This document shows, piece by piece, positions 1 through 12,365 of a DNA stretch of 64,000 bases (its first letter is position 1; every line of letters starts with the position of its first letter). The stretch spans positions 48,961,501 through 49,025,500 of the forward strand of contig CM057482.1 in assembly GCA_030035585.1 (NCBI GenBank). The letters are read 5' to 3'. The position numbers and the translations under genes are program-made. Origin of the DNA: Dugong dugon. Taxonomy: Eukaryota > Chordata > Mammalia > Sirenia > Dugongidae. The notes beneath the pieces were generated by a model that saw only the letters and a list, made by a program, of their open reading frames with translations, had not been told where the DNA came from and ran no database searches.

Positions 1-272
1 TGTACTCCCTGTCCCGGATCCTTGGTGGCTGAGGTCCAAGATGGCGAATCCATGCCATGTTAGCTGGTAGGGGACCTCCACGTCGTAGCTCTCCTCATTT
101 TCTGTTCTCTGTCAGCTTCTAATTCCATTCGGTGCTTGATCAAGTTCTTTATCCCTCCACTTGACGCGTAGAGTCCCAGGATTGTCATTTGTATCTGTTT
201 TACTTAGTTTTTCTGGTCTTTGCTGCAGAAGGACGGCATGGTGCTTCTGTCTGTAATGACATGCTGGCTCCA
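1..272 (-). mobile_element. L1 5' UTR fragment, cut by the window edge
   Basis: The sequence matches, in the same orientation, the 5' ends of the two full-length L1s here (27340-27590 and 61720-61970). Shared features are a YY1-like ccaagatggcg (near 36-48), the gttagctggta stretch, gttctttatc, and the ggacggcatggtgcttctgtctg stretch near the outer end. It is more diverged than either. The rest of this L1 lies left of position 1. The outer boundary (about 272) is approximate. Confidence 0.8.
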
Positions 273-511
273 CCTCCTTTTTTCCATTTCTGAAAGCCTT
301 ATTTAAGCTGCCGTATCTCCTGACTAGTGCTCTAATTTTCTTACTTTTTAGCTTCTATTTCCCACTTCATTGGTGTCATTGTTCTAATTATTAGAATTCC
401 TCAACTTTATCTTTCTAGGCTTCTACTACATTTTTTATTTCTACTTTTGAAGTTTTAAAATCCAAAACTAGTTTTGTGTTCTAAATGTTCCTTTCTATAA
501 CAGTATTCTTT
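273..511. other. Unassigned AT-rich stretch
   Basis: T-rich sequence between the L1 5' UTR and the older L1 remnant. No open reading frame or recognised repeat. It may belong to the 3' UTR of the old L1 that follows. Confidence 0.4.
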
Positions 512-1132
512 TTTCAGCCTTATTGAGTTATTTTACATGTTTAAAGAGTACAATTTTATAAGTTTTGGCATATGTGATATCCATGAAACCATCACCACAA
601 TCAATACAATAAACTGTTATATAGATGTATATTTACATATCCATCACTCCTCAAATTTTTCTCTTGCTTTTTTGTAATCCTTCCCATATTCTCCTCCTTT
701 GACTTCCACACCCCATCCCATCCTTGGATGAGCACTGATCTGTTTTCTGTTACTGTAGATTAGTTTGCATTTTCTAGAATTTTTTATAAATGGAATCATA
801 CAATATGTATTCTTTTCGTTTTTTCTTCTTTCACTCAGCATAATTATTTTAAGATTCATCCATGTTGTTCCGTGTATCAACAGTTCATTCTTTTTTATTG
901 CTGAATGTCTTTCCATTGTATATTGCATAATGCCACAATTTGTTTATCCATTTACCTGTTGATGGAGATTTGGGTTGTTTCCAGTTTCAGGATATTAAAA
1001 GTAAAGCGGCCATGAACATTCATGTACAAGACTTTCTGTGGATATGTGCTTTCATTTATCTTGAGTAATTACCTAGAAATAGAATGACTATATAATGTGG
1101 TAGATATGTGTTTAACATTTTAAGAAACTACC

Positions 1133-1660
1133 TGTGTTACTTATCTATTGATGCATAATCAATTACCCCAAAACTTAGTGGCTTAAAACAACCCACATTT
1201 ATTATTTCAGGGTTTCTATGGGTCAGGAATCCAGATATGGTTTAGCTGGGTGCAATCAAGGTGTTGGTCACTGCTAAGGTTTCATCTGACGACTCAGCTG
1301 GGGAAGGATCTGCTTCCAAAGTCACTCATACAGTTGTTGGCAGGATTCACTTCTTTGAGAGTTGTTGGACCGAGGACCTTATCTTTACTGTCTGTTGGCT
1401 GAGACCTCCCTCACTTCTTTGTCACATGGACCTCTCCAGTGTGGCAACTTGCCTCATCAAAGCCAACAAAAGAGAGAGAGAGTCTGCTAACAAGATGGAA
1501 GTCACAATTTTTTGTAACCTAATCATGGAAGTGACATCTTTTCGATGATATTGTAATCTATTGGTTAGAAGCAGTTTGTTCAAGAAAGAAGGGTTACATA
1601 AGACCATGAATACCAGAAGGTAGAAATAATCTGGGGCCATGTCAGAAGATGCCTATTACA
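1133..1660 (-). mobile_element. Solo LTR inserted in the old L1
   Basis: It begins TG and ends CA, 528 bp long, flanked by an exact 5-bp direct repeat ctacc (1128-1132 and 1661-1665), and it splits a continuous L1 sequence (aagaaactacc / accagacagtttcc). A 5-bp duplication fits class III (ERV-L/MaLR) LTRs. Internal phrases such as aaacttagtggcttaaaac are typical of an ancient mammalian LTR in reverse. The exact family is not certain. Open frames inside are short and not convincing. Confidence 0.75.
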
Positions 1661-2540
1661 CTACCAGACAGTTTCCAAAGTGGTTGGATCATTTTACATT
1701 CCTACCAGAAGATCATGAGTGTTTCAACTCTATTCTTACCAACATTTTGCCATCAGACTTTAATTTTAGCCTTTCAATGAGTGTGCAGTGCTATATAATA
1801 GAGGTTTTAATTGGCATTCCCTTGATCACCAATGATACTGAACACCTTTTTTTGTGCTTATTTTCTACCTGTATATTTTTTTTGTGAAATGTCTGTTTAA
1901 ATATTTTGTTCATTTTTTTTCCTTAAATGAATTGTTTGTTTGATTATTATCACATTTTGAGACCTCTTTATATATTCTGGATACAAGCTTTTATCAAATA
2001 TGTGATTTGCAATTATTTTCTCACGTCTGTAGCTTGTCTATTTTCTTAACAGCATCTTTCAAAGAAGTGATGTTTTTAATTCTAGTGCAGTACAAATGAT
2101 CTGCTTTTTCTTATACAGATTGTTCTTTTGATGAAGTGTCTAAGAAATCTTTACCTGACTCAAGCTCAAAAAATTTCTCTTATGTTTTCTTCATCTAGAA
2201 GGTTTGTAGTTTTAGATTTTACTTTTAACATATGATTCAGTGTGAACCAATAATCAAGGTTCATCTTTTTCTATATATGTATATGCAATTGTTCCAGTGC
2301 CATTTGTTGATAAGGCTATTATTTACCTCTTGAATTGCCTTGGCATCTTTGTCCAAAACCAATTGACCATCTATGTATGAGTCTATGTCTGGACTCTGCT
2401 TTCTTCCACTGATCTTCTTGTCTATCTTTACACCAATGTCACTACATGATTACTGTAGCTTTTTAATAAATCTTAAAATCAGGTAGTGAAAGTTTTCCAA
2501 CTATGTTCTTTTTTTTCAAACTTATTTTGGCTATTCTAGG

Positions 2541-2740
2541 TCCCTGGTGGTGCAAGAGTTAAGCGCTCGGCCGCTAACCAAAAGGTTAGTGGTTTGAACC
2601 CACCTAGTTGGTCCATGGGAGAAAAGACCTGGTGATCTCCCATAAAGATCACAGCCTAGGAAAGTTTAGGGTAATTATACTCTGAAACATGGGGTTGCTA
2701 TGAGTTGGAACTGATTTGACAGCACCTAACAGCAACAACA
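2541..2740 (+). mobile_element. AfroSINE copy
   Basis: It starts with the tRNA-derived head (ccctggtggtgcaagagtt, gctaaccaaaaggttagtgg, gtttgaaccc as B box) and ends with the RTE-like tail ggttgctatgagttggaa ... cagcacctaacagcaacaaca. aggtcc occurs at both ends (2538-2543, 2740-2745), consistent with a target duplication. It interrupts the old L1 and is diverged. Confidence 0.85.
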
Positions 2741-2921
2741 GGTCCTTTATACTTCTGTATGAATTTCAATTTCTACAAAACATCCTGCTGAAATTTTTAC
2801 CGTGGTTGTGTTAAATCAATCTGGAGAAAATCGGCATCTTAATAATATTGAGTCTTCTGATCCATGAACATGTCATATCATTCCTTTTATTTAGGTCTTC
2901 CTTAGTTTCTCTTAGAAACCT

Positions 2922-3062
2922 TCGTGGCTTAGTGGTTAAGAGCTACGGCTGCTAACCAAAAGGTCTGCAGTTCAAATTCACCGGGCACTCCTTGGAAACC
3001 CTATGGGGCATTTCTACTCTGTCCTATAGGGTCGCTATGAGTTGGAATCAACTGGACAGCAA
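2922..3062 (+). mobile_element. AfroSINE copy
   Basis: Head ccttcgtggcttagtggttaag, B-box-like gcagttcaaattcacc, then ggaaaccctatggggca and gggtcgctatgagttggaatc. It is flanked by similar tagtttctctt / tagtttctttc and inserted in the old L1 about 180 bp from the previous SINE. Confidence 0.85.
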
Positions 3063-3209
3063 TGAATTTTAGTTTCTTTCAGCATTGCTTCTAGTCTTCA
3101 GTGTGAAGCTCTTATACATCTTTTGTCAAATTTACCACTAAGTATTTTATATTTTTGATGCTATTGTAAATGGTATTGCTTTTGAAATTTTAATTTCTAA
3201 TTATTCATT

Positions 3210-6200
3210 ACTGTTGTTGTCGTTGTTAGGTGCCATTGAGTTGCTTCTGCCTCATAGAGACCCTGTGCACAAGAGAAAGAAACATTGCCCAATCCTGCAC
3301 CATTCTCACAATTGTTGCTATGTTTGAGTTCATTGTTGCAGTCATTGTGTCAATTAATCTCATTGAGGGTCTTCCTCTTTTTTGTTGACCCTCTACTTTA
3401 CCAAGCATGATGTCCTTCTCCACGGACTGATCCCTCCTGATAACATGTCCAAAGTACATGGGATGAAGTCTCGCCATCCTCACTTCTAGGGAGCATTCTG
3501 GCTGTACTCCTTCCAAGACAGATTTGTTCTTTCTTCTGGCAGTCCACGGTATATTCAATATTCTTTGCTAATACTCTAATTCAAAAGCACCTTCTTCTGT
3601 CTTATTCATTGTCCAGCTTTTGCATGCATAGGAGGCGATTGAAAATACCATGGCTTGGGTCAGGTGCATCTTAGTCCTCAAAGTGACATCTTTGCTTTTT
3701 AACACTGTAAAGAGGTCTTTTGCAGTAGATTTTCCCAATGCAATATGTCATTTGATTTCTTGACTGCTGCTTCCATGGGCATTAATTGTGAATCCAAGTG
3801 AAATAAAATCCTTGACAACTTCGGTTATTTTCTCCATTTATCATGATGTTGCTTACTGGTCCAGTTGTAAGGATTTTTGTTTTCTTTATGTTGACGTGTA
3901 ATCCATACTGAAGGCTGTAGTCTTTGATCTTCATCCATAGGGGCTTCAAGTTCTCTTTGTTTTTAGCAAGCAAGGTTGTGTCATCTGCATATCACAAGTT
4001 AGTGAGTCTTCCTCCAATCCCGATGCTGTGTTCTTCTTCATATAATTCAGCTTCTCTGATTATTTGTTTAGCTTAAGGAATGAATAAGTATAGTGAAAGG
4101 ATACAAGCCTGATGCACACCTTTTCTGATTTTAAACCATGCATTATCCCCTTGTTCTCTTCAAACGACTGCCTCTTGGTCTATGTACAGGTTGCGTGAGC
4201 ATAAATAAGTGTTCTGGAATTCCTATTCTTTGCAATGCTATCCATAATTTGTTATGATTCACACAGTCGAATGCCTTTGCATAATCAATAAAACACAGGT
4301 AAATCATCTTTCTGGTATTCTCTGCTTTCAGCCGAGATCGATTTGACATCAGCAATGATATCCCTCATTCCACGTCCTCTTCTGAATCTGGCTTGAATTT
4401 CTGGTAGTTGCCTGTCGAGGTACTGCTGCAACTGTTTTTGAATGATCGTCTACAAAATTTTACTTGTGTATGATGTTAATGATATTGTTCAAAAATTTCT
4501 GCATTCTGTTGGATCACTTTTCTTTGGAATAGGCACAAACATGGATCTCTTCCAGTCTGTTGGCCAGGTAGCTGTCTTCCAAATTTCTCGGCATAGATGA
4601 ATGTCTTCATTATCTAGTGCTGCTAAAACAGAAATACCACAAGTGGATGGCTTTAATAAGCAGAAATTTATTCTCTTACAGTCTAGGAGGCTAGAAGTCT
4701 GAATTCAGGGTGCCAGCTCCATGGGAAGGCTTTTTCAATCTGCTGGCTCTGGGGGAAGGTCCTTGTCATCAATCTTCCCCTGGTTTAGGAGCTTCTCAGT
4801 GCAGGGACCTTGGGTCCAAAGGATATGCTCTGCTCCTGGCACTGCTTTTTTGGTAGTATGAGGTTCTCCTGTCTCTTTGTTAACTTCTCTGTTTTATATT
4901 TGGAAAGAAATTGCCTCAAGATACAACGTAATCTTGTAGATTGAGTCCTGCCTCATTAATGTAACTGCCTCTAATCCTGTCTCATTAACATCATAGAGGT
5001 AGGATTTACAACACATAGGAGAAACACATCAGACGACAAAATGGTGGACAATCACACAATACTGGGAACATGGCCTAGCCAAGTTGACAGACATTTTGGG
5101 GGGACACAATTCAATCCATAACAATGAGTGAGAGCTACTAGCTTTGCATCCATTTGTCGAAACATCTCAATTGTTATTCCGTCAATTCCTGGAGACTTGT
5201 TTATTGTCAATGTCTTCAGTGCAGCTTGAACTTCTTCCTTCAGTACCATCAGTTCTTGACCATATGCTACCTCCCAAAATGGTGGAATGTCAACCAATTC
5301 ATTTTGATATAGTGACTCTGTGTATTCCTTCCATCTTCTTTTGATGCTTCCTGCGTCGTTCAGTATTTTGCCCATAGACTCCTTTGCTATTGCAACTCAA
5401 GGCTTGAATTTTTTCTTCAATTCTTTCAGCTTGAGAAGTGTGAAATGCATTTGTCCCTTTTGGTTTGCTAACTCCAGGTCTTTGCAAATTTCGTTATAAT
5501 ACTTTACTTTGTCTTCTTGATCCACCCTTTGAAATCTTCTGTTCAGCTCTTTTACACGATCATTCTTCTGTTTGCTTTAGCTATTCTACATACAAGAACA
5601 AGTTTCAGAGTCTCTTCTGACATCCATTTTGGTCTTTTCTTTCTTTCCTGTCTTTTTAATGACCTTTTGCTTTCTTCATGTATGATATCCTTGATGTCAA
5701 TCCCACAACTTTTCTGGTCTTCGGTCATTAGTGTTCAATGCATCAAATCTATTCTTGAGATAATCTGTAGATTCACTTGGGATGTACTCGAGGTCATATT
5801 TTGGCTTTCGAGGATTTGTTTTAATTTTCTTCAGCTTAAACTTGAACTTGCATAAGAGCAGTTGATTGTCTGTTCCACAGTTGGCCCCTGGCCTTGTTTT
5901 GAATGATGATATTGATCGTCACAATCCTCTTTTTCCACAGATATAGGTGATTTGATTCCTGTGTATTCCATCTGGCGAGGTCCACATGTATAGTTGCCCT
6001 TTAATTTGTTGAAAAAGATATTTGCAACGAATAAGTCAATGGTTTTGCAAATTCTATCCTGTGATCTCCTGTGCCATTTCTATCACCAAGGCCATATTTT
6101 CCAACTACTGATCCTTCTTTGTTTCCAACTTTCACATTTCAATCACCAGTAATTATCAATGCATCTTGATTACATGCTTGATCAGTTTCAGACTGCAGTA

Positions 6201-6353
6201 GTTGGTAAAAATCTTTAATTTCTTCATCTTTGGCCTTAGTGGTTGGTGCATAAATTTGAATAATAGTTGTATTAACTGGTCTTCCTTGTAGGTGTATGGA
6301 TATTATCCTATCACTGTCAGCGCTGTACTTCAGGATCTTAAAGTGTTCTTGAA
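3210..6353 (-). mobile_element. 5'-truncated RTE (BovB-like) LINE
   Basis: Minus-strand RTE retrotransposon encoding a fused endonuclease-reverse transcriptase in broken frames. Recognisable pieces: C-terminal region near 3226-3558 (residues like SLEVRMARLHPMYFGHVIRR), RT core near 4143-4355 (CFIDYAKAFDCVNHNKLW), an RT N-terminal segment near 5052-5375 (LNKSPGIDGITIEMF-like) and endonuclease residues near 6139-6350 (IIQIYAPT). The 3' end is the gttgttgtcgttgttaggtgcc tail. Flanking tattcatt (3202-3209 and 6354-6361) is the likely target duplication in the old L1. The 5' end is truncated inside the endonuclease. It is interrupted by an LTR at 4602-5123 and is not functional. Confidence 0.88.
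4602..5123 (-). mobile_element. Solo MaLR-type LTR inside the RTE
   Basis: The minus strand begins tgttatggattgaattgtg and ends with ...tatttctg...agcactagata...aca, the common LTR of this window. TG/CA ends. Flanking 5-mers are atgaa (4597-4601) and atgag (5124-5128). The uninterrupted RTE copy at about 30787 reads aaatgag at this point, supporting a 5-bp duplication with one later change. Length 522 bp. Confidence 0.88.
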
Positions 6354-6687
6354 TATTCATTGCTAGTATATAGAAATACATTTGATTTTTTTGTATTTTG
6401 GTGTTACATTCTACAACCATTTTATAATTACTTCTTAGTTCTAGTAACTTTTTTGTGGGTTCTGTAAGAATTTTCTACATAGATTATCATGTCTGCAAAT
6501 GGAGACAGTTTTTCTTCTGTTTTCTCTACCTGATGCACTTTTATCTTTTTCTTTCCTTTTTGAATGGGCTAGAGCATCCAGGACAAGTTAAATAGAAGCA
6601 GTAAAAGCAGACATCCTAGCTTGTTCCTAACCTTAGAAGGAAAGCACAGTCTTTTACCATTAAGTTTGATGTAGTTGCAGCTTTTCT

Positions 6688-6885
6688 TTGTTGTTGTTAG
6701 CTGCTATTAAGTAGGCCCTGACTCATGGCGACACCATGTGTTACAGAGTAAAACTGCTTCATAGGGTTTTTTGGCTGTAACCTTTATGGAAGCAGTTCTC
6801 GAGGCCTTTTCTTCTACAGAGCTGTTGGGTGGATTGGAACCACCAACCTTTGGTTAGCAGCAGATAGCAAACCATTGTGTAACCT
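6688..6885 (-). mobile_element. AfroSINE copy, reverse orientation
   Basis: On the + strand it opens with the RTE-like tail (ttgttgttgttagctgctatt, ggccctgactcatggcgac) and ends with the reversed tRNA-like head (ggaaccaccaacctttggttagcagc). It interrupts the old L1; edges are approximate. Confidence 0.8.
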
Positions 6886-8935
6886 TTATCAGGTTGAGAC
6901 AGTTCTCTTCTATTTCTAGTTTTCTGAGAATTTTTATCAGGAATGGGTACTGGATTTTGTTAAAATGTTTTCTGCATGTATTGAGATAGAGATATGGTTT
7001 TTATTTTTTAGTTTGTTGATATGATTACTTTGATTGATTTTCAAATGTTAAACAAATCTTGCATTCTTGGGATAAACCCCACCTGGTCATGATGTTTATT
7101 TACTGTTAGATTCAGTTTGCTAAATTTCATTAAGAATTTTTGCATTTTTGTTCATGAGAGATAATTGTCTGTAGTTTTATTTTCTTATAATGCTTTTATC
7201 TGGTTTTGGTATCAGGGCAATGCTACCTTCATAGAAAGAGTTGGAAAGTATTTCTTCTCCTTCAATTTTCTGGAAGAATTTGTGTAGAATTGGTATTATT
7301 TCTTCCTTAATTATTTGGTAGAATTAAGCCATCTGAGTCTGGAGTTTTCTTTTTGGGAAGGTTTATTTACAAATTCAATTTGTTTACTAGATATAGGGCT
7401 AGTCCATTTACTTATTGCTGTTTTGAATGAGTCTTGGTAGCTAGTGTCATTCAAGGAATTTGTCTCTTTAATCTAAATTGTTGAATTTATTGGCATACAA
7501 TTGTTCCTAATATTTACTAGTACTTCTTTTAATATCTGTGAAGTCTGTAAGAATATCACCTCTCTCATTCATGATAGTAATAATTTGTATCTTCTCCCCC
7601 TTCCCCCTGTCCTTTTGGCAAGAAGCTGATTAATTTTATTAATTTTATCAGAGAACACCTTTTTGTTTCAATCATTTTTTTCTACTATTTATCTGTTTTC
7701 TATTTTGTTTGTTTCTATTCTCACCTTTATTATTTCCATTTTTCTGTTTCCTTTGGGTTTAATTTGTTATTCTTTTTTATTTCTTATGGTAAAACACAAA
7801 GTAATTTATTTGAGACTTTTCTTTTTTGTAATATAAGCATTTGGTGCTATAAATTTCCCTCAAAGTACAGCTTTATCTGCATTCCACAAATTTGAATAGT
7901 TTGTATTTTCATTTTTATTTATTTGCCTTTTGATTTTCTTCTTTGACCCATGCATCATTTAGAAATGTGTTATTTAATTCCCAAATATTTAAGGATATTC
8001 CAGCTATCTTTGTGTAATTAATTTTTAATTTAATTCCATTGTGGCCAGAAAACATACTTTGTATGGTTTAAATCTTTCTACATTTATTGAGTTTTTTTTT
8101 ATGTTGCTGAATATGGTCTGTCTTGGTAAATGTTCCATATGCACTGCAAAAGAATGTGTATTCTGCTGTTTTTAGGTAAAGTGTTCTATAAATATCAATT
8201 ATATAAAGTTGGTTGATAGGGTTATGTAAGTCTCTTATAGTCTTACTAATTTTCTATTTGTTGTAGAAATCATTGAAAGTGGGATATTGAAATCATTAAC
8301 TATAATTTCAGGATTTTTCCATTTCTCCTTACAGATCTATCCACTTTTGTTTCACGTATTTGAAAACTTCATTATGATGGACATAAATGTTTAGGTTTGT
8401 TTTGTATACTCTTGATAATTTGCCTCCTTTATAATATGTAATGACCTTTTTTATCTCTGCTAATATTATTTACTCTGAAATCTAATTTTTATGATATTAA
8501 AATAGTCAATTTTGCTTTCTTTTGACTGGTGTTAGAATGGTGTATCTTTTCTTCATCTATGTTTTCAACTTTTATGTCTTCTTTAAACTTTACATTTAAC
8601 TCACTTGTGTCTTCATATCTTAATAAGTTTTCGTAGGCAGCATATATTTGGGTCTTGCTTTTTTATCCAGTCTGACAATATCAGTGTTTTAATAGGGGTG
8701 TGTATATATCATTTATACTTAATGTGATTATTGGTGTGTTTGGGTTTAAATATACCATCTTGCTATTTGTTTCCTATTTGTTCCATCTTTTCTTTGTTCC
8801 CTTGTTATTCTTTGTCTATCTTCTTTAGGTTAACTGAGTATTTTTACGATTTCTTTTCATCTCCTTTGTTGACTTACTAGCAATAACTCTGTGATTTATA
8901 TATAAACTATATAAAACTCTATATTGAGTTCTCAT

Positions 8936-10095
8936 TCGCCCAATGTATTGGGAAGATTCCTGTCATTTTAAGACAAAGTGTACTTTGAAAACATGTAAAA
9001 CTCTATTGACTTCATGTACTTGAATGGAAGAAACTGTACATCATTTTTTAATTCAGAGAATGTAATGGGAACATTCCCATGCTTGTAGCACAAAGTGTTA
9101 TTGGATAACAAGTAAAACTATTTGACTTCATCTACTTGAATGAGACAAACTGTATATTGGATGTCATTCAGACAATGTATTGGGAACTTTTCCATAATTG
9201 CAAAGCAAAGGGTTCTTTGAAAAGGAAAAACACTGCTGACTTAGTGTACTTGAGTGGGAGAAATTGTACATTGTTTTCTCTGACACAGAATGTATTAGGA
9301 AATTTCTCATCTCTCTTACAAACAGTGTAATTTTAAAACATGTAAAACATTTTTAAATTTATATGCTTGAATGGGAGAAAATGTACATTGTTTTCTCATT
9401 TACAGAATGTGTCAGGAATATTCCCATGCTTGTAACACAATGTGTGTTTTACAGGTAAAACTTTTTTGACTTCATCTTCATGAATGAGAGAAACTGTATA
9501 AGGGTTTCTCATTCACAGAATGTATTGGGAATATTCCTGTGCTTGTAACACAAAGTGTTTTTTAATAACAGGTAAAGCTCCTTTGATTACATCTACTTGA
9601 ATGAGAGAAACTGTATATTGTTTTCCAAGTCATACAATGAATTGGAAACTTTCCCATTCTTGTAATGCAACGTGTACTTTGAAAACATGCAAAACACTAT
9701 TGACTTCATACTTGAATGGGAGAAACTGTACAATGTTTTCTCAATCATGGAATGTGTTGGGAAATTTCGTGTCCTTTTAATACAGAGTGCACTTTGAAAA
9801 CATGTAAAACAATTTTGAGTTCATGTACTTGAATGGGAGAAACTGTACATTGTTTTCTCATTCACAGAATGTACTGGGAACATTCTTGTGCTTGTAGCAC
9901 AAAGTGTTTTTTGATAACAGGTAAAACTCTTTTGAGTTAACCCACTTGAAAGGAAGAAATTTCACTTCGTTTTCTAATTCACAAATTGTGTTGGGAACTT
10001 TCATCACTTGAATGAGAGAGACTGTATATTGCTTTCTCATTTGCAGAATATATTGAAAATATTCCCATGCTTGTAAGATAAAGTGTTTTTTGATA
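8936..10095 (-). repeat. Tandem array of a ~116-bp satellite, reverse orientation
   Basis: About ten units of 113-117 bp, located by the recurring gggaa(c/t)(a/t)ttcc motif at 8950, 9067, 9182, 9297, 9414, 9527, 9644, 9759, 9876 and 9993. Each unit also holds cttgaatgggagaaactgta, ttttctcattcacagaatgt and (a/c)acaaagtgt. The last unit is shortened. The reverse complement is the same family as the arrays at 41876-43208 and 46102-47272. No coding potential; short open frames are accidental. Confidence 0.9.
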
Positions 10096-10099
10096 ACAG

Positions 10100-10535
10100 G
10101 TAAGCAACATCATAATAAATGGAGAAAATACTGAAGTATTCAAAGATTTCATTTTACTTGGATCTAAAATCAATGTCCATGGAAGCAGCAGTCAAGAAAT
10201 CAAATGACACATTGCATTGGGCAAATCTGCTGCAAAACATCTCTTTAAAGTGTTAGAAAGCAAAGGCATCACTTTAAGGAGTAAGGTGTACCTGATCCAA
10301 GCCATGGTGTTTTTGATCGCCTTATATGCATGTGAAAGCTGGACAATGAATCAGGAAGACCAAAGAAGAATTGATGCCTTTGAATTATGGTGTTGGCGAA
10401 GAATGCTGAATATACCACTGACTGCCAGAAGAACAAACAAGTCTGCCTTGGAAGAAGTACAGCCAGAATGCTCATTAGAGGCAAGGATGACAAGACTTCA
10501 TCTTACATACTTTGGACGTATTATCAGGAGGGACC
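10100..10535 (+). mobile_element. RTE 3'-region fragment
   Basis: Plus-strand RTE sequence encoding the C-terminal RT region. A 108-residue frame begins at 10217 and includes VYLIQAMVFLIALYACESW and FELWCWRRMLNIPLTAR, conserved in RTE/BovB. It is cut on the left by the satellite and on the right at ggacc (10531-10535) by the ERV-L LTR. The downstream RTE sequence is not found on the far side of the provirus. Confidence 0.88.
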
Positions 10536-11015
10536 TGTTTTAGGCTGGGTTCTCTAGACAAGCAAAACCAGTAAAGTGTGTAAATATATATAGAGAGAAA
10601 TTTATAACAAGGAAACAGCTCACGTGATTGTAGAGGCTAGAACGTCCGAAGTCTGTGGATCAGGGTAGAGGCCTCTCCCAAGTCACGCAGCTGCAGAAGC
10701 TGGCAAGTCCAAAATTGGCAGGTCAGAGAGCAGGGCTCCTGCTCACAGGCTGTGCAGATCGACGAATCCCAGGTTCGGCAAATAAGCTGACAGCTCAGGT
10801 CCCAAGAACTGGAGATGAGATGACAGGAGGCAGCCGTAGGATCCAGAGAGAGCAAAGCCAGAACGTCTGCTTATATTCAGATGTGGGTCACACCCCCAAG
10901 GAGATTCCCTTTCATCGGATTGGCTACTCACAGTATATTCAATCATGGGAGTGATTACAGTAAAACATTGAGAATCATGGCCCAGGCAAGTTGACACACA
11001 ATCTTAACCATCACA
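10536..11015 (-). repeat. ERV-L 3' LTR
   Basis: 480 bp, TG...CA. The minus strand begins tgtgatggttaagattgtg, like mammalian ERV-L (MLT2-class) LTRs. It aligns at both ends with the 5' LTR but lacks an internal stretch of about 60 bp present there (around 27895-27955). Confidence 0.88.
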
Positions 11016-11029
11016 GTCCACCCCTTGTC
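11016..11029 (-). promoter_or_regulatory. ERV-L polypurine tract
   Basis: The minus strand reads gacaaggggtggac directly before the 3' LTR. Position and purine content fit the plus-strand primer of reverse transcription. Confidence 0.75.
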
Positions 11030-11216
11030 AACTTGGCACATGTACACATCTCCTTAAACCATACATAATCTCTGAATAAAGACAATTAGAAAGTCATACT
11101 TGCGCTTAATATGATACAACTAACACACATACAATCGAAAACACACTAGCCCCGTTTACAGCTTGATGCACATGTACAAATATTTGATGCACACAAAGTA
11201 GAAATACTCATAACAA
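11030..11216 (-). other. ERV-L 3' untranslated stretch, no env
   Basis: 187 bp between the dUTPase stop and the polypurine tract. No envelope-like frame exists, and the gap is too short for one. ERV-L elements normally lack env. Confidence 0.75.
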
Positions 11217-12365
11217 TTACAGTCCCCATTTCTGCAACTGGTCACGTGGCCATAACTGGTGTTTAGAACTACCTTCTTCCACCACCCATTCTGTATTCCC
11301 TTTACCTTCAGCAAGCACCTCAGCTGGTCGTGGCTTTTTGCCTGGTGGGGTGGTCCAAACCTTCATTCCTGAAGGGTCTGGTTCATTAGTAGTCATGTCG
11401 GAATTAGGTTGCTGTAGTTTTCCATTGACTTTAATCACAGGGCATGGTAGTATTAAGAGACGCCCTAAGGAATCTCCTGCGTTCCAGACATACTCTTCTT
11501 TACCTCCATTATGTAATATCCATCTGATTTCCTCTTGGTAATCAGGATCAATCACACCAGCCCGTATGGTAACTCCCTTCTTTGCCTGTTGATCCAGAGG
11601 TATAAGGAGCTCAAAGTGGCCAGGTGGCATTCTTAACTTCCAGTTCAATGGAATCAGTGATGTGTTTCCAGGTGGGAGCATTCCTCCCTTTGGAACTAAG
11701 ACCTCTAGGCCTGCAGAACATAAGGTCGAGGGGACAGGAAGCAAAAATCTTGCAAGTGGGTCACTAGGGGTAATACTGAGTGGTGCCACTCCCATTTCCA
11801 CCCCTTGATTCCTGGACTCGTGAATCCTGGCTATGGGAGAAACAGCACTATATATTGGGCACTGGTTTAAAGCATATACAGCCTCCTGGAGAACACTGCC
11901 CCAACCCTGCAAGGTATTGCCACCTAGCTGGTGCTGTAATTGTGTCTTTAGAAGGCCATTCCATTGTCCTACCAAGCCAGCTGCTTCAGGATGATGGGGA
12001 ACATAGTAAGACCAGTGAATTTCATGAGATTGGGCCCACTGCCACACTTCATTTGCTGTGAAGTAAGTCCCTTGATCTGAGGCAATGCTGTGTGGGATAC
12101 CATGATGGTGGATAAGGCATTCTGTAAGTCCATGGACAGTAGTTTTGGCAGAAGCACTGCATGCAGGGAAGGCAAATCCATATCCAGAGTAAGTGTCTAT
12201 TCCAGTAAGGACAACACATTGCCCTTTCCATGATGGAAGTGGTCCAATGTAATCAACTTGCCACCAGGTTGCTGGCTGATCACCTCGAGGGATAGTGCCA
12301 TATCGGGGATTCAGTGTTGGTCTCTGCTGCTGGCAGATTAGGCACTCAGCAGAGGCTATGGCCAA
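11217..12365 (-). pseudogene. ERV-L pol: integrase and dUTPase remnant
   Basis: An open stretch of 382 residues, the longest ERV frame here. It starts mid-integrase with the second half of the zinc site (CLICQQQ), then the catalytic core. The first Asp is in WQVDYIGP and the second in IASDQGTYF. The residue expected to be the catalytic Glu, in the GLV..WNG segment, is Gly, so integration chemistry should be lost even ignoring upstream breaks. From about residue 230 a dUTPase follows: PPGHFELLIPL, then AGVIDPDYQEEI (motif 3 with its Asp) and GDSLGRLLILP (motif 4). dUTPase cleaves dUTP to dUMP; its position after integrase is known for ERV-L. The first Met is internal to pol and not a real start. 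Confidence 0.9.

Larger units (their letters stand above)
512..8905 (-). mobile_element. Old, decayed L1 retrotransposon hosting later insertions
   Basis: Read on the minus strand this is an ancient L1. The left end resembles an L1 3' UTR (tcagccttattgag), then come ORF2-end segments whose antisense reads like 'ccaaagtggttggatcattttacattcc', and RT and endonuclease segments up to about 8900. Every frame is broken by many stops, so it is inactive. The segments are collinear once the insertions are removed: LTR 1133-1660, SINEs 2541-2740, 2922-3062 and 6688-6885, and RTE 3210-6353. The 5' end is missing; the sequence passes into satellite near 8905-8936. Boundaries are approximate. Confidence 0.75.

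Noticed and set aside
6139-6420. 93-residue frame read as one protein
   Set aside because: It crosses the RTE/L1 junction at 6353. The first ~22 residues come from the old L1 and the rest from RTE endonuclease, so it is a chance fusion.
8936-10095. CRISPR-like regular repeats
   Set aside because: Whole ~116-bp units are repeated without unique spacers, and the context is a mammalian genome; it is a satellite.
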